Made by a program: the position numbers and the translations under genes. A stretch of 64,000 bases of DNA, taken from Pseudomonas entomophila (lineage in GTDB: Bacteria > Pseudomonadota > Gammaproteobacteria > Pseudomonadales > Pseudomonadaceae). Below, in pieces: positions 1-6,854 of the stretch. The stretch covers positions 104,549 to 168,548 of the forward strand of contig NZ_JARPQB010000002.1 in the NCBI RefSeq assembly GCF_029478665.1, read 5' to 3'. Below the pieces are notes generated by a model. That model did not search any database and was not told where the DNA came from. It was given only the letters and a program-made list of their open reading frames with translations. Positions within the stretch are counted from its first letter, which is position 1. Each line of letters starts with the position of its first letter.

Positions 1-768
1 AGCCTCTGCGCCTACGATTACTACCTGCGCGGCACCGCGAAGCTGCACAAGGGCACGCGCGAAGCCATCGAGGCGGCCTTGCCGCTGTTTCACCAGGCCA
101 TCGAGCGCGACCCGGAATTCGCTTCGGCCTACGGCATGGCGGCGTGGTGCCACTTCTGGCGCAAGCTCAACGGCTGGATGGTTGATCGGCCGGGGGAGAT
201 CGCCGAGGGCACCCGCCGGGCGAGGCTAGCCGTGGAGCTGGGCCGTGACGATCCCGTGGCGTTGACCCGCGCCGGCCATGCCTTGGCGCACTTGGCCGGC
301 GACCTCGACGGTGGTATCGCCCTGCTCGATCGGGCGCGCCTGCTCAACCCCAACCTCGCGCCCGCCTGGTACCTGGGCGGGATCCTGCGCGCGCTGCGTG
401 GCGAGACCGAGGTCGCGATCGACAACCTCGCCCATGCCGCGCGCTTGAGCCCGGTGGACCTGGAGATGTTCCGGATTCAGGTGGGCATGGCCATCGCCCA
501 CTTCTTCGCCGGGCGCCTCGATACCGCCCTGGGCTGGGCCGAAAAGGCCTTGTACAACCTGCCGGCCCTGCTCCCGGCGCAGGTGGTGGTCGCTGCCTGC
601 CATGCGCTCGAAGAGCGCCAGGGCGAGGCCCGGCAGGCGTTGGCGATCGTGCGGCGGTTGGCGCCAGCGTTATGTGTGTCCCGGTTGAGGGAGTGGCTGC
701 CGATTCATCGGGACGAGGATTTCGAGCGTCTGGCCGAAGGGTTGAGGCGTGCTGGATTGCCGGAGTGA
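1..768 (+). CDS. C-terminal part of a TPR-containing protein (5' end outside window)
   Basis: The reading frame is open from the first base, so the start lies upstream of the window and about 255 residues are visible. The sequence is a run of amphipathic helix pairs with TPR-like spacing (for example ALPLFHQAIERDPEFASAYG and later LLDRARLLNPNLAPAWYLGG). This is the usual C-terminal half of Pseudomonas adenylate-cyclase-domain or CadC-like winged-helix proteins that end in TPRs. The N-terminal domain that would decide between these is not in the window. The internal TTG at 79 is not a credible start because coding continues upstream of it. TPR identity is fairly sure; the full function is unknown. 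Confidence 0.75.
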   Translation, partial: SLCAYDYYLRGTAKLHKGTREAIEAALPLFHQAIERDPEFASAYGMAAWCHFWRKLNGWMVDRPGEIAEGTRRARLAVELGRDDPVALTRAGHALAHLAGDLDGGIALLDRARLLNPNLAPAWYLGGILRALRGETEVAIDNLAHAARLSPVDLEMFRIQVGMAIAHFFAGRLDTALGWAEKALYNLPALLPAQVVVAACHALEERQGEARQALAIVRRLAPALCVSRLREWLPIHRDEDFERLAEGLRRAGLPE

Positions 769-793
769 TCGTCAGGGAAGGTGCGGTGTTCAT

Positions 794-845
794 GAGATCG
801 AGCGCCGCCTGCGCGGCGCATCGCGGATGAATCCGCTCCTACAGG
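794..845. repeat. REP palindrome, family A
   Basis: A GC-rich hairpin-forming element (GAGATCGAGCGCCGCC ... GGATGAATCCGCTCCTAC) lies just after the TPR gene. Near-identical copies occur at 26805, 26954, 57299 and 57390. This is the form of Pseudomonas repetitive extragenic palindromes. Confidence 0.85.
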
Positions 846-929
846 TTTGTTGCAATCGAAGGAGCGGACTCGCCGCCCAGCCGCCGAGGCAGCCTTCGGC
901 GGATGCCCATTGAAACAAGAACAAATACC

Positions 930-953
930 TGTACAAGACTATTGACCTGTACA
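930..953 (+). promoter_or_regulatory. Light-regulator (PplR/LitR) operator, distal direct repeat
   Basis: TGTACA at 930-935 and TGTACA at 948-953 are separated by exactly 12 bases. This matches the direct repeat T(G/A)TACA-N12-TGTACA reported for the LitR/CarH-family regulator PplR1 of P. putida. A possible -35 (TTGACC, 942-947) abuts the second half, with a possible -10 (TAGGCT, 964-969) 16 bases on. The promoter assignment is an inference. Confidence 0.75.
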
Positions 954-980
954 GATATTGACCTAGGCTTCTCCTATACC

Positions 981-1004
981 TGTACAAAACAATTTCGCTG
1001 TACA
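981..1004 (+). promoter_or_regulatory. Light-regulator (PplR/LitR) operator, proximal direct repeat
   Basis: A second exact TGTACA-N12-TGTACA element (981-986 and 999-1004) sits 20 bases before the first gene of the operon. Two perfect copies within 75 bp are very unlikely by chance. They suggest cooperative or double occupancy by a MerR-type LitR/PplR repressor. The regulator and its LOV photoreceptor partner are not encoded in this window. Confidence 0.75.
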
Positions 1005-1023
1005 GGTTTACCTGGAGCGGCCT

Positions 1024-1446
1024 ATGTCAGCGTATCTGCAGCGATTCGCCGAAGCCTTCGCCAGCCTTGACGGACAACGCCTCGACGCCCTGGGAACCCT
1101 GTACAGCGCAGATGTGACCTTCAGGGACCCACTGCACCAGATCCACGGCCTGCCCGCCTTGCGCGCCTACTTTACCCAGCTCTACGCCAACGCCCACGAT
1201 ATCCGCTACTCCTTTTCCAGCATTGATGAAGTGCGGCCCGGCCAAGGGTACCTGCAGTGGTCACTGCAGTTCCGCCATCCGCGCCTGGCCAACGGCCGGC
1301 CGATCCGCCTGCCGGGCTGCAGCTACCTGCGATGGCATGGCCGGGTTCACTTCCATCAGGACTACTTCGATGTCGGCGCCCTGCTCTACGAGCATGTTCC
1401 GGTCATGGGCGGCGCCATCCGCTGGCTCAAGGGGCGGCTGACATGA
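1024..1446 (+). CDS. NTF2-like / SnoaL-fold protein
   Basis: A 140-residue protein of the nuclear-transport-factor-2 (SnoaL) cone fold. It opens with the family pattern YLQRFAEAFASLDGQRLDAL followed by YSADVTFRDPLHQIHG, and length is normal for a single-domain member. Such proteins bind or isomerise small hydrophobic ligands; no catalytic residues can be assigned from sequence alone. It is the first gene after the two TGTACA repeats and follows a GGAGCGGCCT leader. Its stop overlaps the next start (ATGA, 1443-1446), so it is translationally coupled to the SDR. Homologous clusters in other pseudomonads keep this gene with the flavoprotein, DUF1365 and CFA genes. The family call is firm and the role unknown. 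Confidence 0.8.
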   Translation: MSAYLQRFAEAFASLDGQRLDALGTLYSADVTFRDPLHQIHGLPALRAYFTQLYANAHDIRYSFSSIDEVRPGQGYLQWSLQFRHPRLANGRPIRLPGCSYLRWHGRVHFHQDYFDVGALLYEHVPVMGGAIRWLKGRLT

Positions 1447-2195
1447 GCCGCTGCTGGTTGACCGGCGCCAGTAGCGGCATCGGCGCGGCGTTGGCCCGGC
1501 TCCTGCTCGAGCAAGGACACCACGTGGCCCTGGGCGCTCGTCGGCGCGACAGCCTGGTGCCTCTGATGGCGCAATACCCAGCGCAGGTACTGCTGGCCAT
1601 CGGTGACCTGGATATGCCTGAGCACGTGGCGACTATTGCCGAGCAGATCACCCGACGCTGGGGTGCGCTCGACCTGGTGGTCCTCAACGCCGGCACCTGC
1701 GAGTACCTGGAGCCCGGGCAATTCGACCCGGCGCTGCTGGAGCGGGTGGTGCGCACCAACCTGTTCGCGGTCAGCCACTGCCTTGCCGCCGCCCTGCCAC
1801 TGCTGCGGCTCGGCGAACGGCCACACCTGGTGGTGATGGGAAGCTCGGTCACCTGGCTGGCCCTGCCACGCGCCGGTGCCTATGGCGCCTCCAAGGCGGC
1901 CGTGCGCTATCTGCTGGAATCGCTGCGCATTGACCTGGCCAACGAAGGAATCGATGCAACGCTTGTGAGTCCGGGTTTCGTCGACACCCCATTGACCCGG
2001 CGCAACGACTTTCCCATGCCCCAGCTCTGGAGTGCCGAGCACGCCGCCCTGCACATCGCCGCGCGCCTGCCGCGGCGGCCCCAGGAGATCAATTTCCCCA
2101 CCGCCTTCACCCTGCTGCTGCGCCTGCTTGGCGCGCTGCCGGTGCGCTGGCGGCTGAAGCTGGGCCAGCGCCTGGCGCGCAACCCGAAGGGCTAG
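1443..2195 (+). CDS. Short-chain dehydrogenase/reductase
   Basis: A 250-residue classical SDR. The NAD(P) site is TGASSGIG near residue 7, NAG follows in the middle, and the active-site pair is YGASK with an upstream Ser (MGSSVTWLAL). It is a soluble cytosolic oxidoreductase of unknown substrate. The start at 1443 is chosen because it overlaps the preceding stop by four bases and puts the Rossmann motif at the usual distance from the N terminus. An earlier in-frame start would add about 60 GC-rich residues that only shadow the previous gene. It lies in the putative light-inducible operon, where a role in modifying a lipid or aldehyde is an inference. Confidence 0.9.
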   Translation: MSRCWLTGASSGIGAALARLLLEQGHHVALGARRRDSLVPLMAQYPAQVLLAIGDLDMPEHVATIAEQITRRWGALDLVVLNAGTCEYLEPGQFDPALLERVVRTNLFAVSHCLAAALPLLRLGERPHLVVMGSSVTWLALPRAGAYGASKAAVRYLLESLRIDLANEGIDATLVSPGFVDTPLTRRNDFPMPQLWSAEHAALHIAARLPRRPQEINFPTAFTLLLRLLGALPVRWRLKLGQRLARNPKG

Positions 2196-2201
2196 ACCAC
2201 C

Positions 2202-3449
2202 ATGCGCATCGCCATCATCGGCAGCGGCATCGCCGGCCTGACCTGCGCCTACCTGCTGGCACGCCGGCACGAGGTGACGGTGTTCGAGGCGGCCGACTGG
2301 ATCGGCGGGCATACCCATACCGTCGAGGTGGCATGGGGTGGCAGGCACTATGCGCTGGACACGGGTTTCATCGTCTTCAACGACCGGACCTATCCGCATT
2401 TCATCCGGCTGCTCGACCACCTGAATGTTGCATCGAGGCCCACCCAGATGAGTTTTTCCGTGCATGACCCGCTCACGGGCTTCGAGTACAACGGCCACTG
2501 CCTCGCCTCCCTCTTCGCCCAGCGTCGCAACGCGCTGTCTCCCGGCTTCTGGGGCATGCTGCGGGATATCCTGCGCTTCAACCGCCAGGCCAGCGCCGAC
2601 CTTGACCAGCAGCGTATCGACGAGAGCACTTCCCTTGGCGATTACCTGCAAGTTCAAGGCTACGGGCAACGCTTCATCAAGCACTACATCGTGCCCATGG
2701 GCTCGGCAATCTGGTCGATGTCGCGCGCAGACATGCTGGCCTTCCCCTTGCGCTTCTTCATACGCTTCTGCCGCAACCATGGCCTGCTGTCCCTCACCCA
2801 GCGCCCGCAATGGCGGGTGATCGAGGGTGGCTCGCAGCGTTACGTCGAGGCATTGTGCCGCACGTTTCCCGACCGAATCAGGCTCAACTGCCCCGTGCGC
2901 CGGGTCAGCCGCGACGACGGCGGCGTCACCCTGCTGGGCGGCGCTGGCACGGAGCGCTTCGACACGGTGGTGTTCGCCTGTCACAGCGACCAGGCCCTGG
3001 CCCTGCTGGAGTCACCCAGCCCGGAAGAACGCGCCGTGCTGGGCGCCATCACCTACGCCAGCAACGCCGTGGTGCTGCACACCGACACCCGCTTGTTGCC
3101 GCACCGCCGCCGGGCGTGGGCAAGCTGGAACTACCGCCTCGGCGGCCCGGAGCAGGCGCCTGCCGCGCTGACCTACGACATGAACATCCTGCAGGGCATC
3201 GAAGCACCAGTGACCTTCTGCGTGAGCCTGAACCAAACCGCGCTGATCGACCCGGCTCAGATACTCGCCCGCTTCGACTATGCGCACCCGCAATACAGCC
3301 TCACGGCCCTTGCCGCCCAGGCCCGTCAGGGCGAATTGCAGGGGCCCCGGCACAGCTATTTCTGCGGTGCCTACTGGGGCAACGGCTTCCACGAGGACGG
3401 CGTGCTCAGCGCGCTGAAGGTGGCCGAGTACTTTGGTGAGCGCCTGTGA
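2202..3449 (+). CDS. FAD/NAD(P)-binding amine-oxidase-like oxidoreductase
   Basis: A 415-residue flavoprotein. The N terminus has the dinucleotide-binding motif GSGIAGLTCAYLLARRHEVTVFEA, and GxDTGFIVFN-like and YTCYGAYWGNGFHEDG-type segments match the amine-oxidase/desaturase branch. In many proteobacteria this family is linked to DUF1365 and cyclopropane-fatty-acid-synthase genes, as here, often under light or singlet-oxygen control. In Rhodobacter a flavoprotein works with a CFA-type methylase to make furan fatty acids. That this protein desaturates a methylated phospholipid acyl chain is inference. It starts 6 bp after the SDR stop, and its end overlaps the DUF1365 start by four bases. Confidence 0.88.
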   Translation: MRIAIIGSGIAGLTCAYLLARRHEVTVFEAADWIGGHTHTVEVAWGGRHYALDTGFIVFNDRTYPHFIRLLDHLNVASRPTQMSFSVHDPLTGFEYNGHCLASLFAQRRNALSPGFWGMLRDILRFNRQASADLDQQRIDESTSLGDYLQVQGYGQRFIKHYIVPMGSAIWSMSRADMLAFPLRFFIRFCRNHGLLSLTQRPQWRVIEGGSQRYVEALCRTFPDRIRLNCPVRRVSRDDGGVTLLGGAGTERFDTVVFACHSDQALALLESPSPEERAVLGAITYASNAVVLHTDTRLLPHRRRAWASWNYRLGGPEQAPAALTYDMNILQGIEAPVTFCVSLNQTALIDPAQILARFDYAHPQYSLTALAAQARQGELQGPRHSYFCGAYWGNGFHEDGVLSALKVAEYFGERL

Positions 3450-4255
3450 ACAGCTGCCTCTGCCGGGGCTGGGTCAGCCACCGCCGAATGACCCCGCGCG
3501 CCCATGCATTCCGCTACCGGATCGGCATGTTCTATGTGGACCTGGACGAACAACCCCGGCTGCTTGGCCTTTCCCGTTGGCTCGGGCGCTCATGGTGGGC
3601 GCCGTTGAGCTGGCGCGAAACCGATTACCTCCCGGCACTGACCGGCCCGGGCCAACCGCTGGCCCAAGCGGCCCGCTCGCTGGTTGCCCAGGCCACCGGG
3701 CGGCCCCCCGAAGGCGCAGTGCACCTGCTCACCCAGCCGCGCTGCTGGGGGCTGTCGTTCAATCCGGTAAGTTTCTACTTCTGCCATGACCACGATGAAC
3801 ACCTGGCGGCAATCCTGCTGGAAGTACGCAACACGCCCTGGCGCGAACGTTTCCACTATGTGCTGCCGGTGAACGGTGACCCTGCACGCCCGTTCGCCAT
3901 GGCCAAGGCCCTGCATGTCTCGCCGTTCATGCCAATGGACATGGAGTACCGCCTGCGTTTCCTGCTCGATGCCCAGCGCATACGCATCCACATGGAGAAT
4001 TGGCATGCCGGGCAGCAGGTATTCGCGGCCGACCTGGCACTGCACCGCCAGCCACTGGATCGCGCAACCCTGCACCAGCACATCCTGGGCTTTCCATGGA
4101 TGAGCCTGCGCACCCTTTTGGCGATCTACTGGCAGGCCCTGCGCCTGCTGCTCAAACGCATCCCTGTCCACAACCACGCCGCCAGCCAGGGCAACCTGGA
4201 GCCCGGCCATCCCAGCGAGGAGCCCGATCATGCCCGATCCGACCCTGAGCGTTAG
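3446..4255 (+). CDS. DUF1365 family protein
   Basis: A 269-residue DUF1365 protein, with the conserved N-terminal R-M-x-P-xxHxFRYRxxMFYVDLDE region, the central WGLSFNPVSFYFCHD segment and the HVSPFMPMDMEYRL motif. The family has no established biochemical function. It is nearly always beside a CFA-synthase-family methyltransferase and a flavin amine-oxidase-like protein, as here, which suggests a joint role in modifying membrane fatty acids. It overlaps the upstream gene by 4 bp and the next gene by 26 bp, indicating tight translational coupling. No signal peptide is seen, and hydrophobic stretches are few. Confidence 0.88.
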   Translation: MNSCLCRGWVSHRRMTPRAHAFRYRIGMFYVDLDEQPRLLGLSRWLGRSWWAPLSWRETDYLPALTGPGQPLAQAARSLVAQATGRPPEGAVHLLTQPRCWGLSFNPVSFYFCHDHDEHLAAILLEVRNTPWRERFHYVLPVNGDPARPFAMAKALHVSPFMPMDMEYRLRFLLDAQRIRIHMENWHAGQQVFAADLALHRQPLDRATLHQHILGFPWMSLRTLLAIYWQALRLLLKRIPVHNHAASQGNLEPGHPSEEPDHARSDPER

Positions 4256-5489
4256 CAAGTCGGCGGGGCTGAGCCCATGGCTGGGTGGGCTGGCCAGGGT
4301 GGCCGTGCTGGCCCACCTGCGTCACCTGCGTCATGGCCACCTGCGGCTGGTCGACGGCGGGCGGCAATGGGCGTTCGGTGACCCCGCCAGCCCCTTGCAG
4401 GCCGAAGTGGAGATCCTCGACGACACGGCCTGGGGCCTGGTGGCCAGCAATGGCTCGATCGGCTCAGGGGAGGCATACATCCACGGTTACTGGCGCAGCC
4501 CGGACCTGGCAGCCGTCACCCGCCTGTTCGTTGCCAACCTGGAGGTGCTCGACGCCATGGAAGGCGGGCTGGCACGCCTCGGGCGCCCGCTCCTGCGCCT
4601 GCTGCACCGGCTCAACCGCAACAGCCGGCGCGGAGCCCGGCGCAACATCATGGCGCACTACGACCTGGGCAACGCCCTGTTCGAGCGGTTGCTCGACCCG
4701 ACCATGATGTATTCGGCGGCGCAGTTCGACAGCCACGAGCAACCCCTGGAACAGGCCCAGTTGAACAAGCTGGAACGTATCTGCCGGAAGCTCGAACTCA
4801 AGCCCCACGAGCACTTGCTGGAAATTGGCAGCGGCTGGGGCAGCCTGGCCATTCACGCCGCCACCCGCCACGGCTGCCGTGTCACCACCACGACCCTCTC
4901 TACGGCGCAATACGCGTACACCCTCGAGCGGGTGCGCCGGCTTGGCCTGGAGCAACGGATCACGGTGCTGTGCGAGGACTACCGCGCACTGCGGGGGCGC
5001 TTCGACAAGCTGGTGTCGATCGAGATGATCGAGGCGGTCGGCCACCGTTTCCTGCCCACCTACTTCCGCCAGTGCGCCGCGCTGCTCAAGGACGATGGCC
5101 TGATGCTGCTGCAGGCCATCACCATCCGCGACCAGCGCTACGCCCAGGCACGGCGCTCGGTGGACTTCATCCAGCGCTACATTTTCCCCGGTGGCGCACT
5201 TCCGTCGTTGAGCGTGCTGCTCACCACCGCCAGCCGGCAGACCACGCTGAACCTGGTCCACCTCGAAGACTTCGGCCTGGACTATGCGCGCACCCTGCGC
5301 CACTGGCGCGACAACCTGCGCCAGGCGCGCACCGCGCTGACGGAGCTGGGCTACGACGACACCTTCCAACGCCTGTGGGAGTTCTACCTGTGCTATTGCC
5401 AGGGTGGCTTCGAAGAGCGCGCCATTGGTGTGGCGCAGTTGCTGTGGGCGGCGCCAACGGCACGTCGGGCGCCGTTGCCGCGCGGCTGA
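4230..5489 (+). CDS. Cyclopropane-fatty-acyl-phospholipid synthase family methyltransferase
   Basis: A 419-residue SAM-dependent methyltransferase. Motif I is LLEIGSGWGSLAIHAA, followed by VTTTTLSTAQYAYT, the CFA-typical SIEMIEAVGHRFLPTYF, and the C-terminal WEFYLCYCQGGFEERAIGVAQ. CFA-type enzymes transfer a methyl or methylene group to the double bond of a membrane phospholipid acyl chain. P. putida has a light-induced homologue named ufaM (furan-fatty-acid methylase type). The light operator and the flavoprotein neighbour make that subgroup plausible, but classical CFA activity cannot be excluded by eye. It overlaps DUF1365 by 26 bp and is followed after one base by the DUF2878 gene. Confidence 0.9.
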   Translation: MPDPTLSVSKSAGLSPWLGGLARVAVLAHLRHLRHGHLRLVDGGRQWAFGDPASPLQAEVEILDDTAWGLVASNGSIGSGEAYIHGYWRSPDLAAVTRLFVANLEVLDAMEGGLARLGRPLLRLLHRLNRNSRRGARRNIMAHYDLGNALFERLLDPTMMYSAAQFDSHEQPLEQAQLNKLERICRKLELKPHEHLLEIGSGWGSLAIHAATRHGCRVTTTTLSTAQYAYTLERVRRLGLEQRITVLCEDYRALRGRFDKLVSIEMIEAVGHRFLPTYFRQCAALLKDDGLMLLQAITIRDQRYAQARRSVDFIQRYIFPGGALPSLSVLLTTASRQTTLNLVHLEDFGLDYARTLRHWRDNLRQARTALTELGYDDTFQRLWEFYLCYCQGGFEERAIGVAQLLWAAPTARRAPLPRG

Positions 5490-5490
5490 A

Positions 5491-5973
5491 ATGGAGCGCC
5501 GCTGGCTGATCGGCAACGCCCTGTGGTTGCAGGCTGGCTGGTGGGGGTGCGTGCTCGGCGCTCGCTGGCCTTGGTTGCTGCTGGTGGTGCCGTGCGGCCT
5601 GGCCCTGCACCTGTGGCATTGCCCGCAGCGCGGCGAAGAAGTGCGTGCGCTGATGCGGGTGGCCCCGGCTGGCTGCTTGCTCGACAGCTTGCTGGGCGCA
5701 CTGGGGGTGTTTCGTTTCGAGCAGTGGCCCCTGCCCCTGTGGCTGGCATTGCTATGGCTGGTATTCGCCAGTGGACTGCGCCATTGCCTGGCTTGGGCAG
5801 CGCACCCTGGATGGCGGGCGACCATGCTGGGGCTGGTCGCTGGGCCGTCGACCTATCTGGCCGGCGCCGGGCTGGCCGGTGTCGATTTGCCATTAGGGTC
5901 TTGCGGCACGGCCCTGCTGCTGGCGCCGGTCTGGGCATTGGCCCTGCCCCTTGCATTGCGCCTGGCACTGTAG
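5491..5973 (+). CDS. DUF2878 integral membrane protein
   Basis: A 160-residue hydrophobic protein with about five membrane segments. It begins MERRWLIGNALWLQAGWWGC, which resembles the N-terminal helix of DUF2878. The start at 5491 is one base after the CFA-family stop; a longer reading from 5404 would overlap that gene heavily. It is the last gene of the operon and function is unknown. Its consistent place behind CFA/DUF1365 genes points to an inner-membrane role with the modified lipids. No terminator hairpin with a T run was found in the short gap to the convergent thioesterase gene. Confidence 0.75.
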   Translation: MERRWLIGNALWLQAGWWGCVLGARWPWLLLVVPCGLALHLWHCPQRGEEVRALMRVAPAGCLLDSLLGALGVFRFEQWPLPLWLALLWLVFASGLRHCLAWAAHPGWRATMLGLVAGPSTYLAGAGLAGVDLPLGSCGTALLLAPVWALALPLALRLAL

Positions 5974-6010
5974 CCACGCGCACGTTCGGCGGTGTCAATG
6001 GAATGCCCAA

Positions 6011-6415
6011 TCAAGAGAGCCAGCCTCTCAACGTCGCTGGCATGTCCACCGTGATCTTGGTTGCGGCGCAGATGCACACATGGGTCACCGAACACCGGAA
6101 GGCGGGCTGGCCATCCTCCACGCGCCCCTCGACCAGGAAGGTAAACGAACTGCTCCCCAATTTTTCAACGCTGACTTTGATGTGCAGAACATCGTCCCAT
6201 GTCACGGGGCTCAGCAGTTCCAATGACATGGCTCGCACGGGCGGCAGGATATCAAGCGCCATGAGGTTCCTGAGCCCAGGCGCCCCGGCCCAGGTGTCCA
6301 GTGCCGAGTAGATCGCTTCGACGACGAAAAATGAGTATTGAGGCGTGTAGACAACCCCGGCGGGGTCGCAATCGCCGAATAGCACCGCGCGGGTGACAAC
6401 GATGGGAGTAGGCAT
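6011..6415 (-). CDS. 4HBT hotdog-fold acyl-CoA/acyl-ACP thioesterase
   Basis: A 134-residue single hotdog protein of the 4-hydroxybenzoyl-CoA thioesterase group. The active-site loop is FGDCDPAGVVYTPQYSFFVVE, with Asp at the usual catalytic position. An AAGG Shine-Dalgarno lies 7 bases before the ATG. It reads away from the desaturase gene, separated by 435 bp that carries a tandem repeat, so it may share control with the acyl-carrier cluster. Hydrolysis of an ACP- or CoA-bound acyl or aryl group is expected from the family; the true substrate is unknown. It is one of three hotdog proteins within 5 kb. Confidence 0.82.
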   Translation of the reverse strand: MPTPIVVTRAVLFGDCDPAGVVYTPQYSFFVVEAIYSALDTWAGAPGLRNLMALDILPPVRAMSLELLSPVTWDDVLHIKVSVEKLGSSSFTFLVEGRVEDGQPAFRCSVTHVCICAATKITVDMPATLRGWLS

Positions 6416-6850
6416 AAGGAAACCTTGCTAAAGCGTAAATATAATCAAAGCCAAATGCGCATTGCTATCGAAAAGTACAATACCCACTGCTCCACAGAAA
6501 AAATTTCAACAAATTTAAGCGAACGCCTCGAAGGATACCAGCCTCTCCATTCGAGTGCTTTTACCCCCGAAAATATTCACTTGAAATAATAATGACGGGA
6601 AACCTGAAACAATGGTCCCAATTAACCTGAAACAATAGTTCCAACTCGCACGCATTCTCTTATCATGATCGACGGCACAAATCTACAAGTCACCCGCATT
6701 TCATGACATTGCATTCATTGAGATGATCGATATACTTCGTCGCGCCGCCAATACCACCAAAACTTTCCGCCGCAACATAAAGTGGATTGCCGCGCAGACG
6801 CCGGCGCACCTTGTGCCAACATGGAGATTCGAGTTTTGCAAGGGACATCT
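6416..6850. promoter_or_regulatory. AT-rich divergent intergenic region of the acyl-carrier cluster
   Basis: A 435-bp gap noticeably richer in A+T than the flanking genes. It holds a tandem 23-bp repeat (6601-6646, listed separately) and a possible 43-codon leader frame ending on the desaturase start. No rRNA, tRNA or hairpin terminator is visible. It most likely contains the promoters for the divergent thioesterase and for the desaturase operon. Confidence 0.6.
6601..6646. repeat. Tandem imperfect 23-bp direct repeat, probable operator
   Basis: Two adjacent 23-base units (6601-6623 and 6624-6646) both begin AACCTGAAACAAT and differ at only three positions. The 23-bp period places both copies near the same DNA face. 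It lies about 205 bp before the desaturase start. Binding by a cluster-specific regulator is an inference. Confidence 0.6.
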
Positions 6851-6854
6851 ATGA
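6723..6854 (+). CDS. Possible 43-residue leader peptide
   Basis: A short frame starts at the ATG at 6723 and ends with a TGA (6852-6854) overlapping the desaturase ATG (6851-6853), the geometry of translational coupling. The predicted peptide is basic (it begins MIDILRRAANTTKTFRRN) with no recognisable domain. The ribosome site ahead of it is weak and chance is possible. Confidence 0.25.
   Translation: MIDILRRAANTTKTFRRNIKWIAAQTPAHLVPTWRFEFCKGHL

Noticed and set aside
1386..2984. Long minus-strand frame (532 codons) opposite the SDR and flavoprotein genes
   Set aside because: It is antisense to well-supported genes with conserved motifs. Composition (repeated Q, H, G, A) is that of a shadow frame in high-GC DNA.
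4464..5825. 453-codon minus-strand frame opposite the CFA-family gene
   Set aside because: Antisense to a gene with clear SAM motifs; no start context or domain.
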